A stretch of DNA of 49,093 nt from Gemmatimonadaceae bacterium (lineage in GTDB: Bacteria > Gemmatimonadota > Gemmatimonadetes > Gemmatimonadales > Gemmatimonadaceae): the NCBI GenBank assembly GCA_025931335.1, contig JAICNG010000021.1:1-49093 (forward strand). Reading direction: 5' to 3'. Below the pieces are notes generated by a model. That model made no database searches. It saw only the letters and a program-made list of their open reading frames with translations, and was not told where the DNA came from. The position numbers were made by a program, and so were the translations under genes. Shown here one piece after another: positions 17,829 through 25,258 of this stretch. How positions within the stretch are numbered: the stretch's first letter is position 1; each line of letters opens with the position of its first letter.

Positions 17829-19487
17829 CTACTCCTCCACCGGAACCCGCAGCGTAAAGACACTCCCGCTTCCCGGCGCGCTCGTCACGCCGATGTCTCC
17901 GCCCAGGAGCTCAGCGAGGCGGCGGCTCACGAACAGTCCGAGGCCGGTGCCTCCGAAGCGGCGGGTGAAGCCGGTGTCGAGCTGCGAGAATGGCTGAAAG
18001 AGTCGCGCGACGTCCTCCGGCGCGATGCCGATGCCCGTATCGGCGACTTCGAAGGCGAGCCATCCCGCTTCGCGCGTGACGGCCAGCGTCACCGATCCAC
18101 GCTCGGTGAACTTCACGGCGTTGCCACCGAGGTTGACGAGAATGCGCCGCATCATGTCGGGGTCGGTGCGGGTCGTCAGCTCCTGGTCGGGCGCGCGCGT
18201 CGACAGCGCGATGCGCTTGGCATGGGCGAGCGGCTCGAGCACGGCCACCACGCCATTGAGGATGTCGTGCACCGGCACGTCGCGCAGATGTACGCGCTCC
18301 TCGCCCGCCTCGAGGCGGGAGAACGTCAGCACCTCATCGATGATGGCCTGCAGATGCTGGGTGCTCACGCGCATGCGGTCGACGGCCGTCTCCTGCTGCT
18401 CGGTGAGAGGACCGAAGATGTGCTCGGCGAACAGCTCTTCGTAGCCGAGGAGCGCGGTGAGCGGCGTGCGCAGCTCGTGGGACATGGTCGCGATGAATTC
18501 GCCCTTGACCTTGTTGGCGGCCCGCGCCTCGTCGGTGAGGTGGGCCTTCCACAGGGCGAGCGCCGCGTAGTCGGCGATGGCGGCGATGCGCCGCTCGTCG
18601 CGCGCCGAGAACGGTGCCGCGCCGCGCCGGCGAGCCACCGTCATCGCGCCGAGCATGTGATCGTGGGCGATGAGCGGGGCGAAGAGCGCCGGGCCGACCT
18701 CGAACTCCTCGGCGGTTCGCCGAAATCGCGGGTGGTCGCTGCGATAGTCTTCCGCGCGCACCGGCTGGCGTTCGTCGATCGCGCGCTGCGTGAGCGAGCC
18801 ACCAAGGGAAAAGGTGGTGCCGAGCATTCTCTCGAGCGAGCCGGTCGCGCTCACGATGTGGCCGTGGCCGTCATGGAGCCGGACGACGGTGGCACCGCTC
18901 GCGTCGCACTGCGCCGAGGCCTGCTCGCAAATGACGCGCAGCAGCGGATCGAGATCGGCCTCACGAGCGAGCGCGTTCGCGACCTCGCGCATCGCGGCGT
19001 TCTCCTCGTCGCGCTCGGCGAGCGCCCGTTCGATGGCGTCGGCTTCGCCCAGGTCGCGGACGTGCAGCAGGACGACCTCGTGAGGCAGACGTGTCGCGCG
19101 CAGATCGAGCGCGCGCGGGGGCTTGCCGAACGCGGGAATGCGCCACTGCCGTCGTGCCTCGGGCTCGAGGGTCGTGAGGTCGCTATCGGGAAGCGCCGGG
19201 AGGGACGTGAAGATCTCCCGAAGGTCCTTCATCAGGGCCACTTCGCCGCCCTGAATGGCGAGCTCGGCGAATGCCCGATTCATGTACACGAGGCGCCACG
19301 CGGTCGAGACGACGCAGATCGGTTCGGCGAGGGCGTCCAGGGCACCTTCGGGATCGAACCGTGGGGCGGACGCGGGGAAGCGGTGGCTGTCGCGGGCGGG
19401 CATTGCGTCGTAAAAGGGGGCAAATTCCTCGCCATGTAAAGGCGGGGCGGGCAACGTGACCGCCGCCAGGTCCCTTGCATTTCGCAT
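17829..19487 (-). CDS. Sensor histidine kinase, PAS-GAF-HisKA-HATPase
   Basis: A kinase of about 552 residues with no membrane helix. A PAS-like domain (about 45-150) is followed by a GAF domain (about 165-320: LDPLLRVICEQASAQC, APLIAHDHMLGAMTVARR) that likely senses a cytoplasmic ligand. The HisKA H-box is MSHELRTPL. The ATPase domain has NLGGNAVKF, ADTGIGIAPED, LFQPFSQLD and GGTGLGLFVSRR. There is no receiver domain, so it must act on a separate regulator that is not adjacent. ATG 19487 is my choice; TTG 19505 adds six residues and a later ATG (19403) is possible. It ends 5 bases after element E. Confidence 0.9.
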   Translation of the reverse strand: MRNARDLAAVTLPAPPLHGEEFAPFYDAMPARDSHRFPASAPRFDPEGALDALAEPICVVSTAWRLVYMNRAFAELAIQGGEVALMKDLREIFTSLPALPDSDLTTLEPEARRQWRIPAFGKPPRALDLRATRLPHEVVLLHVRDLGEADAIERALAERDEENAAMREVANALAREADLDPLLRVICEQASAQCDASGATVVRLHDGHGHIVSATGSLERMLGTTFSLGGSLTQRAIDERQPVRAEDYRSDHPRFRRTAEEFEVGPALFAPLIAHDHMLGAMTVARRRGAAPFSARDERRIAAIADYAALALWKAHLTDEARAANKVKGEFIATMSHELRTPLTALLGYEELFAEHIFGPLTEQQETAVDRMRVSTQHLQAIIDEVLTFSRLEAGEERVHLRDVPVHDILNGVVAVLEPLAHAKRIALSTRAPDQELTTRTDPDMMRRILVNLGGNAVKFTERGSVTLAVTREAGWLAFEVADTGIGIAPEDVARLFQPFSQLDTGFTRRFGGTGLGLFVSRRLAELLGGDIGVTSAPGSGSVFTLRVPVEE

Positions 19488-19537
19488 CGCTTTGGCGAAA
19501 CGCAATGCGATTCGATGCCATTAATCGTGACTCAGAA

Positions 19538-19568
19538 TGCTAAGTGTTCGTCCATCCAGTGCTTAGCA
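19538..19568. promoter_or_regulatory. Inverted repeat upstream of the pilin promoter
   Basis: TGCTAAG (19538-19544) and CTTAGCA (19562-19568) form a perfect inverted repeat with a 17-base spacer, placed just upstream of the sigma-54-like promoter. This is where an enhancer-binding protein such as PilR would bind, so it is a candidate activator site. The pairing is visible; the function is inferred. Confidence 0.45.
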
Positions 19569-19581
19569 GGGGGGCGACACA

Positions 19582-19597
19582 TGGCACCGCCCCTGCT
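19582..19597 (+). promoter_or_regulatory. Sigma-54-type promoter of the pilin gene
   Basis: TGGCAC at 19582-19587 and CTGCT ending at 19597 place the diagnostic GG and GC dinucleotides exactly 12 bases apart, the -24/-12 arrangement used by RpoN. Transcription would begin near 19608, leaving a leader of about 50 bases before the pilin ATG. Type IV pilin genes are commonly RpoN-dependent through PilR, which supports the reading. Confidence 0.7.
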
Positions 19598-19659
19598 TTA
19601 TCTGCGGCCGAGCGCGGTGCACATAGGCTCGCGCCGACTCGTACCGGAGGACGGAGAAA

Positions 19660-20028
19660 ATGAAGAGCAATCGGAAGGGTTTCACGCTGATCGAGCTGCT
19701 GATCGTCGTTGTGATTATCGGCATTCTCGCGGCGATCGCGATCCCCAAGTTCGCGAACACGAAGGAGAAGGCGTACGTCGCGTCGATGAAGAGCGACCTG
19801 CGCAACCTGATGACGGCGGAAGAGGGTTACTTCGCCGACTTCCAGGCCTATGGTTCGGTCGCCGCGGTGAACTTCACGTCGACGAACGGTGTGACGGTGA
19901 CGGCGACGCCGGCTCCTCCGCCGGCCGCTGGTTACACGGCTAACGCCTCGCACAACCAGACGCCGCGCACTTGCGCGGTCACGGTTGGCGACGGTTCGCC
20001 CACCGACGGTGTGATCATCTGCACCTAA
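19660..20028 (+). CDS. pilA: Type IV pilin (major pilin-like)
   Basis: A 122-residue prepilin. The class III leader is only seven residues (MKSNRKG), followed by the cleavage/methylation site G|FTLIELL with Glu5 and a hydrophobic helix ending near residue 29 (IGILAAIAIPKF). The globular domain carries two Cys near the C-terminus (residues about 108 and 121), spaced like the disulfide-bonded D-region of pilins. A Pro/Ala/Thr-rich stretch (TATPAPPPAAG) precedes it. A good ribosome site (GGAGG, 19646-19650) and a sigma-54-like promoter lie upstream, and a perfect GC-rich terminator lies downstream, so it is a single-gene transcript. Roles in twitching, attachment or DNA uptake are the family options. 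Confidence 0.95.
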   Translation: MKSNRKGFTLIELLIVVVIIGILAAIAIPKFANTKEKAYVASMKSDLRNLMTAEEGYFADFQAYGSVAAVNFTSTNGVTVTATPAPPPAAGYTANASHNQTPRTCAVTVGDGSPTDGVIICT

Positions 20029-20057
20029 TGTAGTGCGTCGAAGTTCGACCACTACGG

Positions 20058-20087
20058 CAACGGGCCAGGCGAAAGCCTGGCCCGTTG
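20058..20087 (+). terminator. Terminator hairpin of the pilin gene
   Basis: A perfect 13-bp stem (CAACGGGCCAGGC and its complement) with a GAAA tetraloop begins 29 bases after the pilin stop. A second, weaker hairpin (TAGTG..GTCGAA, 20031-20054) sits between. The T tract is poor (TGCATCTATT), but a single strong hairpin after a lone gene is best read as its 3' end. Confidence 0.75.
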
Positions 20088-20108
20088 TGCATCTATTGCT
20101 GTGGAAGG

Positions 20109-20588
20109 TCACCGTCCCGCGTGCCAGGCCTCGAGGATGAGCCGCACGCGTTCCGCCAACCGCTCGTTGGGCGTGAGGTGAATGGCGATCAGGTTCCCCG
20201 ATGCGATCAAGTGCGGGGTCGCCACCCAGTCGATGATCATGTTCGCGGGCGCAACGCGTGCGGTATCGATCCGGTCGCTGTCGGCGGCTCGCGAAGCCGG
20301 ATCCGGGTAGATGAACACCTGGAGGTCCGACCCGCTCACCCGCAGCTGCCGGCCCTCGACGGCAAGAAAGGACTGACGAACGGGCGTGCGGCCCGAGTCG
20401 GTGACGACGAGGCCGCCATCCGTGAGCCGCCGCGCGACCTCGCGCAGCGTCCATTGTGTCGGCTCTTCCTCGCGCGCAACGACATTCGGCGCGGCGGCGG
20501 CATCAGCTGGGCGCGAGCTGTCCGAGGCCGGCGTGTCGCTCCCGCGATCGCATGCCAAGATGAGAGCCGACGACACGCACGCGAGCAC
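20109..20588 (-). CDS. Hypothetical lipoprotein
   Basis: A protein of about 159 residues that I do not recognise. From the GTG at 20588 it reads as a very short signal ending ALILAC, then a low-complexity linker rich in Asp, Ser and Ala, then a compact alpha/beta domain of about 110 residues (WTLREVARRLTDGGLVVTD, QVFIYPDPASRAADSD, LIAIHLTPNERLAERVRLILEAW). The domain resembles a small periplasmic module, perhaps binding or regulatory. The frame is open up to 20705, but the extra 39 residues run through an intergenic repeat (20639-20680) and are Arg/Cys-rich, so I prefer the short form. The signal lacks the usual positive start, so the start remains uncertain. Confidence 0.5.
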   Translation of the reverse strand: MLACVSSALILACDRGSDTPASDSSRPADAAAAPNVVAREEEPTQWTLREVARRLTDGGLVVTDSGRTPVRQSFLAVEGRQLRVSGSDLQVFIYPDPASRAADSDRIDTARVAPANMIIDWVATPHLIASGNLIAIHLTPNERLAERVRLILEAWHAGR

Positions 20589-20638
20589 TGAACGCTGAAG
20601 CCGCTGATGGTCACAGGCGGCGCCAGTGCGAACCCACA

Positions 20639-20682
20639 GCCTAACCACGAATTTTTTCACTGATCGACACTGATACTCGTTG
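20639..20682. repeat. Single-armed repeat, ATCAGTG class
   Basis: Read on the minus strand, this stretch has ATCAGTGTCG followed by ATCAGTGAAA, then six A/T and GTGGTTAGG. It is a short tandem repeat with a 10-base period and no clear inverted partner nearby. It sits between two leftward envelope genes and is AT-rich compared with its surroundings. Confidence 0.5.
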
Positions 20683-20688
20683 CGGCGC

Positions 20689-21171
20689 TCAATTCCTCGG
20701 CGCACCGTTCTCGATCCAGTTCACGATCGTCGCGATCTGGTTGCGCGTCAACGGCTGACCCCCGAGCGGCATCCGAGCGAAGCCGAAGCGCGCCCCGTCG
20801 TTGTCCTCGATCATGCGGACGAGCCACGAGCTCGCCGCATCGCCCGGCTCCACGCGGTCGAGCTGTGAATACAGGAACCCGGGCTTGTTCACGAGCGAGT
20901 CGTAGGCATGACCGGCCGAGAGCACCATCTCGGCGCGCGCCGAGAGCACGGTGTGGCACCCTCCGATCGCGCAGCGGGCAGTGAAGATGGGTTGAATGTC
21001 GCTGGCGAATGAGGGGTTCGCGACCTCGACGTCCGGGAGACCGCCCGTGGGATCGACCGCGGCGTCGAAATCGGCGCACCCCCAGGCGACCGCGATTCCC
21101 GCCAACAGCGTGCCGAACAGCACTCGCACCAGCGCGTGCACGCGCGCGATCCCGCGAGGCTCAGCGCGCAT
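20689..21171 (-). CDS. Cytochrome c-like lipoprotein with a CX4CH haem motif
   Basis: A 160-residue lipoprotein: a signal peptide to AVAWGC (lipid Cys32), then a domain beginning DIQPIFTARCAIGGCH. The haem-type motif is C67-x4-C72-H73, one residue longer than the usual CxxCH. Downstream, RMPLGG provides a Met in the place of a sixth haem ligand, and NQIATIVNWIENGAP is the typical C-terminal helix of cytochrome c-like domains found in envelope proteins. The start codon overlaps the end of the upstream gene by 11 bases, so the two are translationally coupled. Whether haem is really attached through CX4CH is the open question; the fold assignment is more secure. Confidence 0.75.
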   Translation of the reverse strand: MRAEPRGIARVHALVRVLFGTLLAGIAVAWGCADFDAAVDPTGGLPDVEVANPSFASDIQPIFTARCAIGGCHTVLSARAEMVLSAGHAYDSLVNKPGFLYSQLDRVEPGDAASSWLVRMIEDNDGARFGFARMPLGGQPLTRNQIATIVNWIENGAPRN

Positions 21172-22057
21172 CGCGCGTCTCCGCGTGAAGGTGAATGCCA
21201 GCGAACACGCGCGCGGTGAACAAGCTGCCCGGCGCGTAGAAGAGCTCGCCGGTGAATCGCGTGGACCGCCACGCGTTCACGGTGCCACCGACGAATCCGT
21301 ACGGACGCGTTGCCCGCAGCTCGAGGATGGGGTGGTCGGGATCGCGCGAACCGTCGGTGCGCCGGACGCCAATGTCGAAGATCGTCTTCTCGCGCAGCAC
21401 GCCGATTCCCGCATATGGAAGGAACGGCAGCCGCGAGACGGCGCGTGAGGCGAGCACCTCGAGCGCTAAATGTTGCGGCTTGAAGTGGTCGTCGCTCTCG
21501 CGGCTGTTGCAGATCTGCGCGTAATACACCGCCTCGCTCTCGGTACCGCGAATGAGGTCCTCGAAACAGGTGATCGATCCGCGGACCTTCCCCCAGGTGG
21601 CGACGAACCGCGGCGCGATCGTGATGCCGCGCGGCTCGAGTGCGCGCGTCACGGCGATGGAGAACAGGTTCGCCTCGACGTCGAACACCCGCATGGGCGG
21701 CACCCAGCTCACCTGCGCGTGCAGGGCGCCCGGCAGCACGAGTGCAACGCGCGGTCGTGGCAACACGGGGGCAAGGTTCGTCGCCTCCGGCTTGTCCTGA
21801 AATGCGGTCCGCTGCGCCTTCGACAGCTGCGGGACGTAAGTGACCTCGAGTCCGGCATCGATCGCCCAGGCGCTCGCGCGTTCGGGAGCGCCGAGGGGGG
21901 AAAAGAACAGGGCCGCTGAGTAGAAGCCGATCAGCCGCCCTTCCGAATCGTCGAAGTCGTGCCGCTGGCGCGCGCGGTCCTGCCCCCACGCGCTCGCGGC
22001 GGTGAGGACACCCATCGCGACGATCGCGAGCGCTCGGCGACATGCGAGGGCATGCAC
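21161..22057 (-). CDS. Hypothetical exported protein, probable outer-membrane barrel
   Basis: A 298-residue secreted protein. GTG 22057 starts a normal signal peptide (positive residues, then LAIVAMGVLTAASAWGQ). The mature part has alternating hydrophobic strands (LIGFYSAALFF, GLEVTYVPQ, LHAQVSWVPP, ITIAPRFVATWG, ATRPYGFVGGTVNAW, FTARVFAGIHLHA) that look like transmembrane beta-strands of a small barrel. One Cys pair (about 25 residues apart) could form a disulfide. The gene is co-transcribed with the CX4CH lipoprotein, so together they may form an outer-membrane electron-transfer or haem-related unit; that is inference only. It is divergent from the transhydrogenase operon, with 160 bases between. 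Confidence 0.6.
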   Translation of the reverse strand: MHALACRRALAIVAMGVLTAASAWGQDRARQRHDFDDSEGRLIGFYSAALFFSPLGAPERASAWAIDAGLEVTYVPQLSKAQRTAFQDKPEATNLAPVLPRPRVALVLPGALHAQVSWVPPMRVFDVEANLFSIAVTRALEPRGITIAPRFVATWGKVRGSITCFEDLIRGTESEAVYYAQICNSRESDDHFKPQHLALEVLASRAVSRLPFLPYAGIGVLREKTIFDIGVRRTDGSRDPDHPILELRATRPYGFVGGTVNAWRSTRFTGELFYAPGSLFTARVFAGIHLHAETRDAR

Positions 22058-22183
22058 AGCATTCTCCGCGTAAAGGTGCGGCAGGATACGGCCAGGCGCG
22101 GGGAGCGTCAACAATCGCAAGGCGACGGGCTGGCGGGGCGCGGTGAGCAGGGGAGGCGCCGTCCGCGGCGGTCGACGGCGTAC

Positions 22184-22211
22184 TTGACACTCTCTCTCGC
22201 GACGGTAGTCT
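22184..22211 (+). promoter_or_regulatory. Sigma-70-type promoter for a leaderless pnt transcript
   Basis: A perfect -35 box TTGACA (22184-22189) is followed after 16 bases by TAGTCT (22206-22211), a fair -10 box. The usual 6-base gap to the start site puts transcription at about 22218, which is the A of the pntAA ATG. There is no purine-rich ribosome site ahead of that ATG, in keeping with a leaderless mRNA. Confidence 0.65.
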
Positions 22212-22217
22212 CTCCGC

Positions 22218-23360
22218 ATGATCGTCGGCGTTCCTCGCGAAGCTGCTCCTGGCGAACGACGCGTGGCGCTGATTCCGGAGACCGCGGACAAGCTCGTGCG
22301 GTCGGGAGTCAGCGTCATGGTCGAGCGCGGCGCCGGGGATCGCGCCTTCTACGCCGACGACGCCTACACGAAGGCGGGCGCCACCATCGCGGCCGATGCC
22401 CGCGACCTGTACGCGAAGAGTGACCTCGTGCTTCACGCCCGACGTCCCACGCCCGACGTCCTGAGCACGCTTCGCGAAGCGATCGTCATCATCGCGCCGC
22501 TCCAGCCCCTGTCGAATCCTGACGTCGTGCGCCGCCTCGCCGAGCGGCGCGTCACCGCCTTCAGTACCGATGCGATTCCGCGTATCGCGCGCGCGCAGGC
22601 GCTCGACGTGCTGTCATCGATGGCATCGATCGCGGGATACGCCGCCGCGCTCACCGCTGCCCGATCGCTCCCGAAGTTCTTTCCGTTGCTCATGACCGCG
22701 GCCGGCACGCTGACGCCGGCGCGCGTCTTCGTGATCGGCGCCGGCGTGGCGGGCCTCCAGGCCATCGCGACCTCTCGGCGTCTCGGCGCGGTGGTCGAGG
22801 CGTTCGACACACGACCCGTCGTCAAGGAGCAGGTGCAGAGTCTTGGCGCCACGTTCGTCGAAGCGGCGCTCGGCGTCGCCGAGACGGAGGACAAGGGCGG
22901 ATACGCGAAGGAGCTCTCGGAGGATGCGCATCGCCGTGAGCTCGAGCTGGTGGCGAGCCGTGCTCGTGAGGCGGACGTGGTCATCACGACCGCGCTGATT
23001 CCGGGGAAGCGCGCCCCGGTGTTGATCACCGCGGACACGGTGCGCGCGATGCGGCCCGGGTCGGTGATCGTCGATCTCGCCGGCGAGCAGGGGGGCAACT
23101 GCGAGCTCTCGCGCCCGGGGGAAACCGTGGTCGAGCACGGCGTCACCATCCACGCGCCGCTCGACCTGGTATCGACGATGGCGGTGCACGCCAGCCAGAT
23201 GCTGTCGCGCAATCACGCCGCCTTTCTTCAGCTGCTCATCAAGGAGGGCGCCCTGAACCTCAATTTCGAGGACGAGATCATCCGCGAGGCATGCATCACG
23301 CACGAGGGGAAGATCGTCAACGAGCGCGTCCGCGCGGTAGTCGAAGGAGGGCCGACATGA
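22218..23360 (+). CDS. pntAA: NAD(P) transhydrogenase subunit alpha part 1 (domain I)
   Basis: A 380-residue soluble NAD(H)-binding domain I of proton-translocating transhydrogenase, which makes NADPH from NADH using the proton gradient. The start MIVGVPRE and PGERRVAL is the classic alanine dehydrogenase/PntA N-terminus. The nucleotide site is VFVIGAGVAGLQAIATSRRL (about 170-190), followed by AFDTRPVVKEQVQSLGA. The mobile loop and the late GGNCELSRPG and LPS-like segments fit domain I. The stop overlaps pntAB in ATGA. The three-gene split (AA, AB, B) is the form seen in Rhodospirillum and many soil bacteria. It is preceded by a likely leaderless promoter. Confidence 0.96.
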   Translation: MIVGVPREAAPGERRVALIPETADKLVRSGVSVMVERGAGDRAFYADDAYTKAGATIAADARDLYAKSDLVLHARRPTPDVLSTLREAIVIIAPLQPLSNPDVVRRLAERRVTAFSTDAIPRIARAQALDVLSSMASIAGYAAALTAARSLPKFFPLLMTAAGTLTPARVFVIGAGVAGLQAIATSRRLGAVVEAFDTRPVVKEQVQSLGATFVEAALGVAETEDKGGYAKELSEDAHRRELELVASRAREADVVITTALIPGKRAPVLITADTVRAMRPGSVIVDLAGEQGGNCELSRPGETVVEHGVTIHAPLDLVSTMAVHASQMLSRNHAAFLQLLIKEGALNLNFEDEIIREACITHEGKIVNERVRAVVEGGPT

Positions 23361-23677
23361 CCGAGGCGCTGCTCGTCGCGCTCTACATCTTCGTGCTCGC
23401 CGTCTTCGTCGGCTTCGAGGTGATCGCGAAGGTGCCGACGCTGCTGCACACCCCGCTGATGTCGGGGTCGAACGCGATCTCGGGCATCGCGGTCATCGGC
23501 GCGATTCTCATCGCCGGGCGGCTCGCCACCCCGTACGACAAGATCCTCGGCGTCGCCGCGGTCGCGTTGGCGACAATCAACGTCGTCGGCGGCTTCCTCG
23601 TGACCGACCGGATGCTGCGCATGTTCCGCCGGTCGCCGGCAGAGCGACAAAGTCCCGCCGCGCCCCGCCACTCCTAG
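23357..23677 (+). CDS. pntAB: NAD(P) transhydrogenase subunit alpha part 2 (membrane)
   Basis: A 106-residue membrane protein with three helices: LVALYIFVLAVFVGFEVIA, SGIAVIGAILIAG and ILGVAAVALATINVVGGFLV. It has the family motifs VPTLLHTPLMSGSNAISG and NVVGGFLVTDRML. It forms half of the proton channel with PntB. The ATG overlaps the pntAA stop (ATGA), with GGAGG seven bases upstream inside pntAA. The C-terminal tail is Arg/Pro-rich and soluble. It ends 3 bases before pntB. Confidence 0.96.
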   Translation: MTEALLVALYIFVLAVFVGFEVIAKVPTLLHTPLMSGSNAISGIAVIGAILIAGRLATPYDKILGVAAVALATINVVGGFLVTDRMLRMFRRSPAERQSPAAPRHS

Positions 23678-23680
23678 ACC

Positions 23681-25087
23681 GTGCCGCAGGAGCCGACGCG
23701 CAGCATCGCGCTCGTCATCGCGCTGACGTATCTCGTCGCGGCGGTCCTCTTCATCGTGGGCCTCAAGCTGCTGTCGTCCCCCAGGACGGCACGGCGCGGG
23801 AACGCCATCGGCGCGCTCGGCATGCTGTTGGCGATCGCGGCGACGTTGCTCGATCAGCAGATCATCGGCTTCCGGTGGATTCTCCTCGGCTTCGCCATCG
23901 GGACGGCCGCCGGTGCGTGGCTCGCGCTCGCGGTGAAGATGACGGCGATGCCACAGATGGTCGCGCTGTTGAACGGCTTCGGAGGAGCGGCGTCGGCGAT
24001 CGTCGCCATCGCGGAGTACCACCTGCTCCTGCTCGACCCGGCGCAGCGCGCCACCGACGTGGTCGTGAGCATCATGGCGACGACGCTCATCGGCGCGCTC
24101 ACCTTCACCGGCAGCATGGTCGCCTTCGCCAAGCTTCAGGAGCTGATGCCGGGGAAGGCGATCACGTTCCCGTTGCAGAAGGCACTCAACTTCGCATTGC
24201 TCGCCGCCGCGGTCGGGGTTTCGGCGTGGCTGGTCGTCGACTTCGACATGCCAACGGTGTTCACCGCGCTCATCGTCATCTCGCTCGTGGTCGGCGTGCT
24301 GCTGGTGATTCCCATCGGCGGCGCGGACATGCCGGTGGTCATCTCGCTCCTGAACTCGTACTCGGGCATGGCCGGCGCCGCCGCGGGCTTCGTGCTGCAC
24401 AACAACGTGTTGATCATCAGCGGCGCGCTGGTGGGCGCGTCTGGCATCATCCTGACCCAGATCATGTGCCGCGCGATGAACCGCTCGCTCACGAACGTGC
24501 TCTTCGGCGCATTCGGCGCGACGACGACCGCCGCGGCGGGGGATGGAGCAGACCGGCCGGGGCGCACCGTGCGTCCTGAGGACGCAGCCGTGATGCTCGG
24601 CTACGCGCGGAGCGTGGTGTTCGTTCCCGGCTACGGACTCGCGGTCGCCCAGGCGCAGCATTCGGTGAAGGAGCTCGCGACGCTGCTGGAGAAGCGCGGC
24701 GTCGACGTGAAGTATGCCATTCATCCCGTCGCGGGGCGCATGCCGGGGCACATGAACGTGCTGCTGGCGGAAGCCGACGTGCCGTACGACAAGCTGTACG
24801 AGATGGACGACATCAACCGGGAGTTCGATCGAACCGACGTCGCGCTGGTGATCGGCGCGAACGACGTGACGAACCCGGCGGCGCGCACCGACCCGACGAG
24901 CCCCCTCTACGGCATGCCGATCCTCGACGTCGACCACGCGAAGAGCGTGATCGTGATCAAGCGCAGCATGAACCCCGGCTTCGCCGGCATCGAGAACGAG
25001 CTGTACTACAACGAGAAGACGGCGATGCTGTTCGGGGACGCGAAGAAGATGCTGGTGGCGGTGGCGGGGGAGATCTCGAAAGCCTAA
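23681..25087 (+). CDS. pntB: NAD(P) transhydrogenase subunit beta
   Basis: A 468-residue protein with about nine membrane helices (domain II) and the NADP(H)-binding domain III (about 290-468). Helices include the conserved HTPLM-matching partner regions and GGADMPVVISLLNSYSGMAGAAAGF, of which the LLNSYSG part is a hallmark of PntB. Domain III has VPGYGLAVAQAQH, VKYAIHPVAGRMPGHMNVLL and GANDVTNPAA, all NADP-binding signatures. It starts at GTG 23681, three bases after pntAB. The stop TAA is followed at once by repeat hairpin F with its inner terminators. Confidence 0.97.
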   Translation: MPQEPTRSIALVIALTYLVAAVLFIVGLKLLSSPRTARRGNAIGALGMLLAIAATLLDQQIIGFRWILLGFAIGTAAGAWLALAVKMTAMPQMVALLNGFGGAASAIVAIAEYHLLLLDPAQRATDVVVSIMATTLIGALTFTGSMVAFAKLQELMPGKAITFPLQKALNFALLAAAVGVSAWLVVDFDMPTVFTALIVISLVVGVLLVIPIGGADMPVVISLLNSYSGMAGAAAGFVLHNNVLIISGALVGASGIILTQIMCRAMNRSLTNVLFGAFGATTTAAAGDGADRPGRTVRPEDAAVMLGYARSVVFVPGYGLAVAQAQHSVKELATLLEKRGVDVKYAIHPVAGRMPGHMNVLLAEADVPYDKLYEMDDINREFDRTDVALVIGANDVTNPAARTDPTSPLYGMPILDVDHAKSVIVIKRSMNPGFAGIENELYYNEKTAMLFGDAKKMLVAVAGEISKA

Positions 25088-25134
25088 GGGGTCGAGGGGA
25101 TCGAAGGGGTCGAAGGGGTCCAGGGGATGGAAAG

Positions 25135-25157
25135 GCGCCGCGGCAAAGCCGCGGCGC
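25135..25157. terminator. GC-rich perfect hairpin inside element F
   Basis: A 10-bp perfect stem (GCGCCGCGGC and its complement) with an AAA loop, followed immediately by a second small hairpin (GCTCAT..ATGAGC, 25156-25170). It lacks a T tract. It probably stabilises 3' ends or helps terminate pntB transcripts. Confidence 0.6.
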
Positions 25158-25170
25158 TCATCAGATGAGC

Positions 25171-25200
25171 AAAACGGCGACGCGAATGCGTCGCCGTTTT
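25171..25200. terminator. Bidirectional intrinsic terminator
   Basis: A 13-bp perfect stem (AAAACGGCGACGC and its complement) with a GAAT loop. It ends in TTTT on both strands, so it can stop transcription arriving from pntB and from the convergent DsrE-like gene. Confidence 0.85.
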
Positions 25201-25258
25201 GCCTTTCCGCCCCTTTGATCCCTCGACCCCCTCGATCCCTTCGATCCCTTCGAGGGTC

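Larger units (their letters stand above)
25087..25258. repeat. Repeat hairpin F, 9-mer class GGGRTCGAA, with three nested hairpins
   Basis: The outer arms are about 50 bases each. The left (25088-25134) is made of GGGGTCGAG, GGGATCGAA, GGGGTCGAA and GGGGTCCAG units; the right (25201-25258) is the near complement, and the innermost GGAAAGGC/GCCTTTCC pair is exact. Between the arms lie three separate perfect hairpins (25135-25157, 25156-25170 and 25171-25200). The whole gap between the convergent pntB and DsrE-like genes is therefore one nested structure. Confidence 0.88.

Noticed and set aside
23228..24937. A 569-codon minus-strand frame opposite pntB
   Set aside because: Shadow of pntB; charged low-complexity product without motifs.
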